Source: an uncultured Clostridia bacterium (GTDB taxonomy: Bacteria > Bacillota > Clostridia > Oscillospirales > Oscillospiraceae). Taken from it: DNA of 11,148 nt. The stretch spans positions 1 to 11,148 of the forward strand of contig CAMJHX010000029.1 of assembly GCA_946405655.1 (NCBI GenBank), read 5' to 3'. Shown one piece after another: positions 5,601 to 11,148 of this stretch (position 1 is its first letter; each line of letters starts with the position of its first letter). The notes under the pieces are model-generated. The model was not told the origin of the DNA. It made no database searches and saw nothing but the letters and a program-made list of their open reading frames with translations. Both the position numbers and the translations under genes were made by a program.

Positions 5601-6433
5601 GGAGCGGGCGCGAAGCCGACGGACTGGAAGACCGTCATGGCCTCATCGGACTGCAGGAAGGCGAGGAAATCGCGCGCAGCCTGCTCGTTTTCGGTGATGT
5701 TCAGCACCGCCGCGGGATAGATGACCTGGCGGCAGAGATCGCTGGTCGCCTGATCGACGACGGTGAGACCGGCGGAGAAGGCGTCGGTGGCGTAGATGAT
5801 GCCGGCGTCCACGGTGCCCTCCTTGACCTGCGTGGTGACTTCCTTGACGTTGGAGCCGTAGGTCAGCTTGCCGGAGGACTCCAGCGCGTCCATGATGCCG
5901 AGAGCGTTCAGAATCTCAAGGGAGTACGCGCCGACGGGCACGTCCTCATTGCCGATGCAGAGGAGAGAGAGCTTGTCGGTGCCGAGATCGGCGAAGGTCT
6001 CGATGCCCTTGGGATTCTCGTCCGGAACGGCGAGGACGACCTTGTTCTCGAGCAGGTCGACGCGGGTGTCGGAGAGGACGAAGTCGAGGCCTTCCTCGTT
6101 GCCGCCCTCGGCGTCCTTCGCGGCATCAAGCTGGTTCATCTGCTTCTGCGCAGCGGAGATGAAGAGGTCGCACTGTGCGCCCTCCTGGATCTGGGTCTTC
6201 AGCGTGCCGGAGGAGTCATAGGTCGGGACGATGGTGACGTTCGGAGCCACGGCCTTGTAGAGCGCGATGATCTGGTCGAGCGTCTCGGTCATGGAGGCGG
6301 CGGCGAAGACATAGAGAGTGACCTCTTCGGCTTCTGCGGCTTCCTCAGAGCCTGCGGGCTCGGTCTTGGATGCGCAGGCGGTGAGCGCGAAGAGCATCGC
6401 AAGGCAGAGCAGCAGGGCGATGGTCTTTTTCAT
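5597..6433 (-). CDS. modA: Molybdate-binding lipoprotein ModA
   Basis: Extracytoplasmic substrate-binding protein of the molybdate ABC importer. The 278-residue precursor starts with a lipoprotein signal peptide (MKK, hydrophobic run, lipobox LTAC with lipidated C20) and an acidic linker rich in Glu/Ala (about 24-37). The mature type II periplasmic-binding fold shows ModA motifs: LYVFAAASMTETL (40-52, S48 a likely oxyanion ligand), DSSGTLKTQIQEG (73-85, Ser pair), CDLFISA (88-94), NKVVLAVP (130-137), VPVGAYSL (165-172) and GIIYATDA (211-218, Tyr ligand). Start: AAGGAGG (complement of 6442-6448) lies eight bases before the ATG at 6433; a longer frame from 6451 begins inside that site and is rejected. 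It follows mog after 21 bases and overlaps moaC by ATGA. Tungstate cannot be excluded as ligand. Confidence 0.95.
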   Translation of the reverse strand: MKKTIALLLCLAMLFALTACASKTEPAGSEEAAEAEEVTLYVFAAASMTETLDQIIALYKAVAPNVTIVPTYDSSGTLKTQIQEGAQCDLFISAAQKQMNQLDAAKDAEGGNEEGLDFVLSDTRVDLLENKVVLAVPDENPKGIETFADLGTDKLSLLCIGNEDVPVGAYSLEILNALGIMDALESSGKLTYGSNVKEVTTQVKEGTVDAGIIYATDAFSAGLTVVDQATSDLCRQVIYPAAVLNITENEQAARDFLAFLQSDEAMTVFQSVGFAPAP

Positions 6434-6441
6434 TTGGGTTT

Positions 6442-6448
6442 CCTCCTT
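6442..6448 (-). promoter_or_regulatory. Strong ribosome binding site fixing the modA start
   Basis: AAGGAGG on the minus strand with an 8-base spacer to ATG 6433. It is the strongest site in the middle of the operon, fitting the need for more binding protein than enzyme. A 6-bp hairpin in the last codons of mog (CGCGCA 6464-6469 / TGCGCG 6474-6479) lies just upstream. Confidence 0.8.
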
Positions 6449-6454
6449 CAAGAT

Positions 6455-6949
6455 TTATGAGCGCGCGCAGTTGTGCGCGGTACCTCTGAGAATTTCCAGA
6501 CCGTGCTCCAGCGCCGGGAGAATGAACTCGAGGCACTCCTTCACGGCCTTCGGGCTGCCGGGGAGATTGACGATGAGCGTGCCCTTGCGGATGCCCGCGG
6601 AAGCGCGGGAGAGCATGGCGCGCGGCGTGATCTGCAGGGACAGATAGCGCATCGCCTCCGGGATGCCGGGCACGGCGCGCTCGGTGACGTCCGCCGTCGC
6701 CTCGGGCATGCAGTCGCGGGGCGAAAAACCCGTGCCGCCCGTGGTGAGCAGGAGATCGGCGAGATCGTTGTCGCAAACCTCGCGCATTTTCTCGGCGAGC
6801 GCCTCGCGGTCATCGGGCAAAAGCGCGCGGCCGGTCACCTCATAGCCCGCGGCGGTGACCATCTCCTCAATGCAGGGACCGGACTTGTCCTCCCGCTCGC
6901 CGCGGGAACCGGCGTCGCTCGCCGTGAGCACGAAAACACGAAATGCCAT
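6455..6949 (-). CDS. mog: Molybdopterin adenylyltransferase, MogA/MoaB family
   Basis: Activates molybdopterin by adenylylation so that MoeA can insert the metal. The 164-residue cytoplasmic protein is a single MoCF-binding domain: VLTASDAGSRGEREDKSGP (7-25), TTGGTGFSPRDCMPEAT (69-85) with the conserved GGTG and Asp, and the NLPGSPKA loop (128-135). Full length for MogA. The ATG at 6949 follows a GAGGAGG stretch that also encodes the C-terminal glutamates of the MOSC protein; the gap to that stop is two bases. The related MoaB proteins share these motifs, so mog versus moaB rests on context: no other copy is present and the operon contains moeA. Confidence 0.93.
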   Translation of the reverse strand: MAFRVFVLTASDAGSRGEREDKSGPCIEEMVTAAGYEVTGRALLPDDREALAEKMREVCDNDLADLLLTTGGTGFSPRDCMPEATADVTERAVPGIPEAMRYLSLQITPRAMLSRASAGIRKGTLIVNLPGSPKAVKECLEFILPALEHGLEILRGTAHNCARS

Positions 6950-6951
6950 AG

Positions 6952-7389
6952 TTATTCCTCCTCGATGATCGTCAGCTCATCGCCGACGGAGATGACGCCG
7001 CCGTGGAGCACGCGGGTGAACACGCCCTCGCGCGGCATGATGCACTCGCCCATCTTCTGATAGATCGCGCAGCCGGAGTGACACTCCTTGCCGATCTGCG
7101 TGAGCTCGAGCACCACGTCGTTGCAGCGAAACTTCGTGCCGACGGGGAGCGCACGGAAATCATAACCCTCGACGACGAGGTTTTCGCCGAACGCGCCGTC
7201 GATGACCTCGGCGCCGCGCGCGCGGAAGGCTTCGATCTTCTCATGGCTCAGGAGCGAGACCTGACGATGCCACTTGCCGGCGTGGGAATCGTTTTCGATG
7301 CCCCAGTCCTCAATAAACTTCGCGGAACCGACGTTCTGCTTTTCGGTTCCCTTCTTTTCGCTGATGCAGACAGCCAGTACTTTTCCCAT
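6952..7389 (-). CDS. MOSC-domain protein
   Basis: A 145-residue stand-alone MOSC domain, the fold at the C-terminus of molybdenum cofactor sulfurase and in YiiM/mARC-type proteins, thought to bind or carry the cofactor or sulfur. Visible motifs are the N-terminal strand GKVLAVCIS, DSHAGKWHRQVSLLS (34-48), FGENL (67-71), LPVGTKF (81-87) and TQIGKECHSGC (97-107). The Cys in KEC (C103) corresponds to the conserved MOSC cysteine; C107 is an extra nearby thiol. The ATG at 7389 is five bases after GGAGG, which lies in the last codons of moaA; the gap to the moaA stop is one base. Small MOSC proteins often sit next to moaA, moaC and mog in clostridia, but their exact reaction is not established, so no symbol is given. 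Confidence 0.93.
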   Translation of the reverse strand: MGKVLAVCISEKKGTEKQNVGSAKFIEDWGIENDSHAGKWHRQVSLLSHEKIEAFRARGAEVIDGAFGENLVVEGYDFRALPVGTKFRCNDVVLELTQIGKECHSGCAIYQKMGECIMPREGVFTRVLHGGVISVGDELTIIEEE

Positions 7390-7390
7390 A

Positions 7391-8359
7391 TTAGCCTCCG
7401 ATCTGACTCATGATGCGCCCCTCCCGGTGCTCCGGGTCGGGGTTGGTAAACTGATGTGAAACGGGCTTGCGCGAGACCGCGTCCTCGATGGCCGCGCGGA
7501 TGACGTCGTCCGATTCCGAAAGCAGCGGCGCGAGCGCGGCGCCGACGTCGTACTGCAGGCATGTTTTCAGATAGCCGGACGCCGTGAGACGCACGCGGTT
7601 GCAGCGGTCGCAGAATTGATGGCTCACGGCGCTGATGAAGCCGATCTTGCCGGTAAAACCCGGGAGCGAGCAATAATGCGCGGGGCCGTTGCCGAGCGGG
7701 GTATCATACGGCGTGAGCGGCCCGTAGACGCGCTCGAGCGCGGCGGAGACCTCCGCCTCGGAGCAGGGCGCGCCTCCCTGCCCCAGTCCGATGGGCATGA
7801 GCTCGATGAAGCGCACGGTGAGCGGCCGATCCTTCGCAAGCGCGGCGAGAGCGATCCAGTCGTCCTCCGCGCCCGCCATGGAGACGCAGTTGAGCTTGAG
7901 ATTCAGCCCCGGCACGGCGAGCGCTGCGTTCAGGCCGTCCAGCACCTGCGGCAGGCAGTCGCGCCGGGTGCGCTCGGCAAAGCGCGTGGGGTCGAGCGTA
8001 TCGAGACTGAGATTGACGCCGTCGATCCCGGCGTCGAGCAGGGCGGGCAGCTGGTTTTTGAGATCAACGCCGTTGGTCGTGAGCGTGACGCTCTGCACAC
8101 CGTCGATCTGCCGGAGCGAGCGGATGAAGTCCGCCAGTCCTTTGCGTACCAGCGGCTCGCCGCCGGTGAGCTTGAATTTCGTGATGCCGAGGGAGACGAA
8201 GATGCGGCAGATGCGCAGCAGCTCCTCATAGCGCAGAATCTCTGTGTGCGGCAGCCACTCGACGCCCTCCTCGGGCATGCAGTAGGTGCACCGAAGCGAG
8301 CAGCGATCCGTGACGGAGATGCGGAGATAGTCAATGTTTCTGCCGAGAGAATCAATCAT
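7391..8359 (-). CDS. moaA: GTP 3',8-cyclase MoaA (radical SAM)
   Basis: First committed enzyme of cofactor synthesis, converting GTP to 3',8-cyclo-7,8-dihydro-GTP. The 322-residue protein has both iron-sulfur motifs: radical SAM CSLRCTYC (C20, C24, C27) and C-terminal CDRCN with a distal Cys (C250, C253, C267) that binds the second cluster and substrate. LTGGEPL (64-70) is the SAM-binding GGEP motif, and SLDTLDP (118-124) and RFIELMPIG (183-191) are MoaA-like. The protein ends in GG (SQIGG), the double-glycine tail that MoaA needs for activity. The ATG at 8359 forms an ATGA overlap with the mobB stop, and AAGGAGG lies seven bases upstream. Complete and apparently functional. Confidence 0.97.
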   Translation of the reverse strand: MIDSLGRNIDYLRISVTDRCSLRCTYCMPEEGVEWLPHTEILRYEELLRICRIFVSLGITKFKLTGGEPLVRKGLADFIRSLRQIDGVQSVTLTTNGVDLKNQLPALLDAGIDGVNLSLDTLDPTRFAERTRRDCLPQVLDGLNAALAVPGLNLKLNCVSMAGAEDDWIALAALAKDRPLTVRFIELMPIGLGQGGAPCSEAEVSAALERVYGPLTPYDTPLGNGPAHYCSLPGFTGKIGFISAVSHQFCDRCNRVRLTASGYLKTCLQYDVGAALAPLLSESDDVIRAAIEDAVSRKPVSHQFTNPDPEHREGRIMSQIGG

Positions 8360-8838
8360 GGGCGCGCCTCCTTTTGCAGAAGATCGGCCAGCGCGTCCAC
8401 GTCCTCGAAGCCGAAGACCGGAACGCCGGGAACAATGCAGTTTGTATCCGTGACGAGGGCGAGGAGCGTTTCCGGTTTGCAGACCGATGACTCCGAGATG
8501 CCGCGGCGGACGAGTTCAATCTTGGGATAATCCGTCCACTTGAAGCCCTCGAGGAGGATGAGATCAGCCTCGGGATAGAGGGCGATGAGGTCTTTCTCAG
8601 TAACGGCAGCGAATTTGACCGCCTGAAACTTTTCCCCGTCGAAGATGGCGGCGCCCATCGCGCCCGCGGCGAGAAAGCGGCAGGTATCCGTCCCTTCACG
8701 GTCGGCGGCGAAGGAGTGCCCGTCGTGCTTGAGAACGGCGGTTTTGACGCCGCGCGCATGGAGCGCGGGGAGCAGCTTTTCGATCAGGGTCGTCTTGCCG
8801 GAGTTTTTCACGCCGGAAACAGCGATTACAGCAGCCAT
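8356..8838 (-). CDS. mobB: Molybdopterin-guanine dinucleotide biosynthesis protein MobB
   Basis: GTP-binding P-loop protein that assists MobA or cofactor delivery; not essential in E. coli. The 160-residue protein has Walker A GVKNSGKT (9-16), VLKHDGH (35-41), typical of MobB, a DREGTDTCRF segment (46-55), and LILLEGFK (93-100), the MobB Walker B-like motif with the family's EGFK. Length is normal and it is not fused to mobA or moeA. The ATG at 8838 lies inside the last codons of moeA (13-base overlap), preceded by a GAAGG-type site; the stop overlaps moaA by ATGA. MobB and MobA stand at opposite ends of the operon. Confidence 0.95.
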   Translation of the reverse strand: MAAVIAVSGVKNSGKTTLIEKLLPALHARGVKTAVLKHDGHSFAADREGTDTCRFLAAGAMGAAIFDGEKFQAVKFAAVTEKDLIALYPEADLILLEGFKWTDYPKIELVRRGISESSVCKPETLLALVTDTNCIVPGVPVFGFEDVDALADLLQKEARP

Positions 8839-10046
8839 ACCTTCACCCGGCTCTCTTTTGGCATTGGCGCGGAGATCGGCGGGATCTCGGCGAGGCAGTT
8901 GGTACCGACGGCGGAGGCAAGCTGCCCGGAGGAGTGCCCCTGCGGGACGGTGACGACGCCGTTTTGAAACACGGCGCGCACAAAGCGGCGGCCCTTCCCG
9001 GGCTTCGGAAACGCTTCCGACAGCACGCCTTCGGTGATCACGGGATTCAGATCCGTACAGCCGGAGCGCTTCGCGAGCAGCGGGCGCGCGAAAAGCTCGA
9101 ACGTGGCGCTCGCGGCAAAGGGATTGCCGGAGAGACTCAGCAGCGGCCGCTCGCGGTAGAGCGAGAACATGACGGGAGAGCCTGGCTTGAGCTTGACCTG
9201 CCAGAAGATTTGGTCGGCGAAAAGGAGCGGCAGCGTCTCATGCAGAATGTCCTTCGCGCCGACGCTGACGCCGCCGGTCGTGATGATGACGTCCGCGTTT
9301 TCAGCGGCCTCATAGATCGCGTCGGCAAGGGCGTCCGCACTGTCGGAAAACAGCGGCAGGAGCGATGTGATCTCCGCGCCGAGCTCGCTCAGACGGGAGG
9401 CAAGCACCGCGGCATTGGAGGAATAGATCTTCCCGGGAGGGAGCGGGCGCGTGTCATTCGGCACGAGCTCATCGCCGGTGCAGATGACGGCGCAGCGCAC
9501 CTTGTGGTACACGGGGAGCAGGATCTCCTCGCGGTAGAGGCCCGCGGAGGCAAGCACGCCGAGGGCGTTTCCGGTCAGGCGTGTGCCTGCGGGCAGGAGC
9601 AGGTCTCCGGCCTTGAAATCGCAGCCTGCAGCGCAGTAATTTTCATAGGGCTGCAGCGTCTGATAAATCTGCACGGTCTCTTCCCCGCCGTCGGTGTCCT
9701 CCTGCCGAATGACGCAGTCGCAGCCGGAAGGAATCGGCGCGCCCGTCATGAGGCGGACGGCTTCGCCGGGCTGCACGGTGCGCTCCGTCCAGGAGCCGGC
9801 ATAGAGCGTTTCGACCACACGGAGCGTGACGGGAGATTCTTTCGAGGCGCCGGCGCTGTCGGCGGCGCGGAAGGCATAGCCGTCCAGCGGGGAGCGCGGC
9901 CACGGGGGCTGGTTCATCGGCGCGCAGATATCCTCCGAGAGGACGCGGCCCTGCGCGCGCGTGGCGCGGATGTGTCCCGCCTCAACGGGACGGACGTTTT
10001 GTTCAATCAGTTCAATGGCTCTCTCTACGGAGATTCCGGTTTCCAT
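8826..10046 (-). CDS. moeA: Molybdopterin molybdenumtransferase MoeA
   Basis: Inserts molybdate (or tungstate) into adenylylated molybdopterin. The 406-residue protein has the full MoeA layout: N-terminal domain with PPWPRSPLDGYAFR (47-60) and RLMTGAPIPSGCDCVI (98-113), the central MoCF-binding domain with CTGDELV (189-195), TTGGVSVGAKD (256-266, catalytic-loop Asp D266) and KPGSPV (287-292), LSGNP (305-309), then a C-terminal beta domain (about 330-406). The ATG at 10046 (METGISVERAIELI) is chosen; the frame is open to 10109, but those residues are out-of-frame translation of the preceding gene's Cys-rich tail. The gap to the preceding stop is five bases, and the ribosome binding site is poor (AAGAAG), so coupling is likely. 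It is the true MoeA; the gene before it lacks the DGYA domain. Confidence 0.96.
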   Translation of the reverse strand: METGISVERAIELIEQNVRPVEAGHIRATRAQGRVLSEDICAPMNQPPWPRSPLDGYAFRAADSAGASKESPVTLRVVETLYAGSWTERTVQPGEAVRLMTGAPIPSGCDCVIRQEDTDGGEETVQIYQTLQPYENYCAAGCDFKAGDLLLPAGTRLTGNALGVLASAGLYREEILLPVYHKVRCAVICTGDELVPNDTRPLPPGKIYSSNAAVLASRLSELGAEITSLLPLFSDSADALADAIYEAAENADVIITTGGVSVGAKDILHETLPLLFADQIFWQVKLKPGSPVMFSLYRERPLLSLSGNPFAASATFELFARPLLAKRSGCTDLNPVITEGVLSEAFPKPGKGRRFVRAVFQNGVVTVPQGHSSGQLASAVGTNCLAEIPPISAPMPKESRVKVWLL

Positions 10047-10051
10047 ACTTC

Positions 10052-11077
10052 TTACATTCCCTTTCCAAAGCCGCAGTTGGGCCAGGTGCAGACCTTGCAG
10101 CCGAGGCAAAGTCCGCCGTGGCCGAGCTTTTTGAGATCGCGCGGCGTGACGCGCACACCCGCCGCGACGCGCGGCAGCATCAGATCAAAAATCGTGGTGG
10201 CGGCGTACATGACGCAGCCGGGCAGACCCATGATGGGCGTGCCGTCGGCAAAATAGCCGAGGAGGAACATGGCGCCGGGCAGGACGGGCGCGCCATAGGA
10301 GACGATCTCGCAGCCGGTCGCCTTGATCGCGCCGGGGGTGCGGTCGTCAGGGTCGACGCTCATGCCGCCGGTGCAGAGGATGAGATCGACGCCCGCGGCG
10401 TGGAAATCATTCACCGCCTGCGTGATGGCGTCCATATCGTCGCCGGGCGTGCAGTGGTGCGTGACCTCCATGCCGTATTTCTTGAGCTTCGCGATGATGA
10501 CAGGGGTGAACTTGTCCTCAATTCTCCCCTTGAGCACCTCGTTTCCGGTGGTGACGAGGCCGACGGTGCGAAGCTGAAAGGGCAGGATCTCGAGCAGTGG
10601 CTCGCCGTCGACGATCTTCTCCGCCTCCAGAAGCGGTTTTTCGTCGATGACGAGCGGAATGACGCGGGTACCCGCAAGCTTGTCCCCCGCCTTGACGGGC
10701 GTGTTGGTATGGCGCGTGGCGATCATGAGCTGATCGATGCTGTTGACCTGCTCAAGCCGCTCAACGTCGACACGGAAGAGGCCGTCGCACTCGGCGAAGA
10801 GCTCGATCTTCCCTTCCTTCGGCTCGCTCGCGCGCATATGCTCGTTCTGGCACATGGCGCGCATGCGCTCTGCCGCCTCGTCCTCATGGAGCATGCCCTC
10901 GGTCTTTTCCCAGACGAAGAGCGTCTCCTTGCCCATGCTGAGGAGCACGGGAATGTCCTCCTCTGTGACAACATGCCCCTTGCGGAAGCGGGCGTCCTTC
11001 GTGACGCCGGGGATGATCTGCGTCATGTCGTGGCACAGGACGTGGCCAATGGCCTCGGTGGTTTTGATTTCCTTCAT
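10052..11077 (-). CDS. MoeA-related molybdopterin-binding protein with C-terminal Cys motif
   Basis: First gene of the operon, 341 residues. The C-terminal half is a MoCF-binding domain: GLVTTGNEV (173-181), CTGGMSVDPDDRTPGAI (235-251) with the GGMSVxPxD pattern in place of MoeA's GGVSVGxxD, and GLPGC (284-288). The N-terminal half (1-165) lacks MoeA's DGYA motif, so it is not a full MoeA. The protein ends in a Cys cluster, C324-x2-C327-x2-C330-x4-C335, with a preceding GHGG, which could bind a metal ion or iron-sulfur cluster. Proteins of this shape are known in clostridial molybdenum and xanthine dehydrogenase gene clusters, but their reaction is unclear; cofactor sensing, storage or metal selection are possibilities. 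Start: GAGGTGA five bases before ATG 11077 is a good site; a GTG at 11086 lies inside it and is rejected. Confidence 0.93.
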   Translation of the reverse strand: MKEIKTTEAIGHVLCHDMTQIIPGVTKDARFRKGHVVTEEDIPVLLSMGKETLFVWEKTEGMLHEDEAAERMRAMCQNEHMRASEPKEGKIELFAECDGLFRVDVERLEQVNSIDQLMIATRHTNTPVKAGDKLAGTRVIPLVIDEKPLLEAEKIVDGEPLLEILPFQLRTVGLVTTGNEVLKGRIEDKFTPVIIAKLKKYGMEVTHHCTPGDDMDAITQAVNDFHAAGVDLILCTGGMSVDPDDRTPGAIKATGCEIVSYGAPVLPGAMFLLGYFADGTPIMGLPGCVMYAATTIFDLMLPRVAAGVRVTPRDLKKLGHGGLCLGCKVCTWPNCGFGKGM

Positions 11078-11093
11078 TTGGATCACCTCAACG

Positions 11094-11129
11094 AAAAAGG
11101 AGTGGTCCGCTCAAAAAGCAGACCACTCC
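11094..11129 (-). terminator. Terminator-like hairpin in the operon leader, probable attenuator
   Basis: On the minus strand GGAGTGGTC (11129-11121) pairs with GACCACTCC (11107-11099) in a perfect 9-bp stem. GCT/AGC extends it by 3 bp across one mismatch, with a 5-base loop, and TTTTT (11098-11094) follows. Only 16 bases, filled by the ribosome binding site, separate the U-tract from the ATG at 11077, so no promoter fits between them. Either the operon's transcript starts upstream and passes through this hairpin (an attenuator), or it is the end of an upstream gene with read-through. GGCGTGGT at 11148-11141 can pair with ACCACTCC of the 3' arm at seven of eight positions and could form an alternative structure. 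Confidence 0.75.
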
Positions 11130-11148
11130 CGAATGGGTACACCACGCC

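Noticed and set aside
6464..6479. Hairpin at the end of mog as a terminator before modA
   Set aside because: A 6-bp stem without a U-tract inside coding sequence; probably chance in GC-rich DNA.
7616..8530. A 304-codon plus-strand open frame opposite moaA and mobB
   Set aside because: Antisense shadow of two well-supported genes, with low-complexity Arg/Ala/Glu content and no ribosome binding site of note.
8934..10256. A 440-codon plus-strand open frame antisense to moeA
   Set aside because: It is the mirror of moeA and its upstream neighbour, both with clear motifs; long antisense frames are expected in such GC-rich DNA, and its translation resembles no protein.

Overview
The window reads as chromosomal DNA from a high-GC Firmicute, most likely a gut-type clostridium of the Oscillospiraceae/Ruminococcaceae kind. 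This is inferred from strong AAGGAGG-type ribosome binding sites, use of a TTG start, a DacF-like D,D-carboxypeptidase with a sporeformer-like architecture, a tRNA gene with encoded CCA, and tightly packed genes of well over 60% GC. No species can be named from sequence alone.

Layout. (1) Bases 1-567, minus strand: the N-terminal 189 codons of an unrecognised protein running off the left edge. This segment is only about 51% GC, clearly lower than the rest. (2) Bases 708-921, minus strand: a self-contained tRNA-Ser(GGA) unit with consensus promoter, tRNA with CCA, and an intrinsic terminator three bases beyond it. (3) Bases 940-2654: a small ferritin-like protein of unknown function (minus), divergent from a secreted D-alanyl-D-alanine carboxypeptidase (plus), which ends in a GC-rich hairpin. 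(4) Bases 2709-11077, minus strand: an 11-gene molybdenum operon filling three quarters of the window. (5) Bases 11078-11148: its 5' leader, cut by the window edge, containing a terminator-like hairpin directly before the first ribosome binding site.

The operon in transcription order is: MoeA-related molybdopterin-binding protein with a C-terminal Cys motif, moeA, mobB, moaA, a MOSC-domain protein, mog, modA, moaC, modB, modC, mobA. Most junctions overlap or are separated by 1-5 bases (two ATGA overlaps and one TGATG), so translational coupling is likely. The exceptions are 21 bases before modA, which has its own strong ribosome binding site, and 103 bases between moaC and modB, which hold an inverted heptamer repeat.

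Together the genes import molybdate (ModA lipoprotein, ModB permease, ModC ATPase), make cyclic pyranopterin monophosphate from GTP (MoaA, MoaC), adenylylate molybdopterin and insert the metal (Mog, MoeA) and attach GMP (MobA, with MobB). The step between MoaC and Mog, molybdopterin synthase (MoaD/MoaE) and its activator MoeB, is not encoded here, nor is any molybdoenzyme. MobA suggests that the end product is a guanine dinucleotide cofactor.

The most interesting signals are the terminator in the operon leader, which leaves no room for a promoter before the first gene and so suggests attenuation control; a perfect 12-bp inverted repeat inside moaC; the heptamer repeat between moaC and modB; and the separation of modA from modBC by moaC. 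I see no CRISPR array, transposase or phage gene, and no clearly new system; the operon's enzymes belong to known families.
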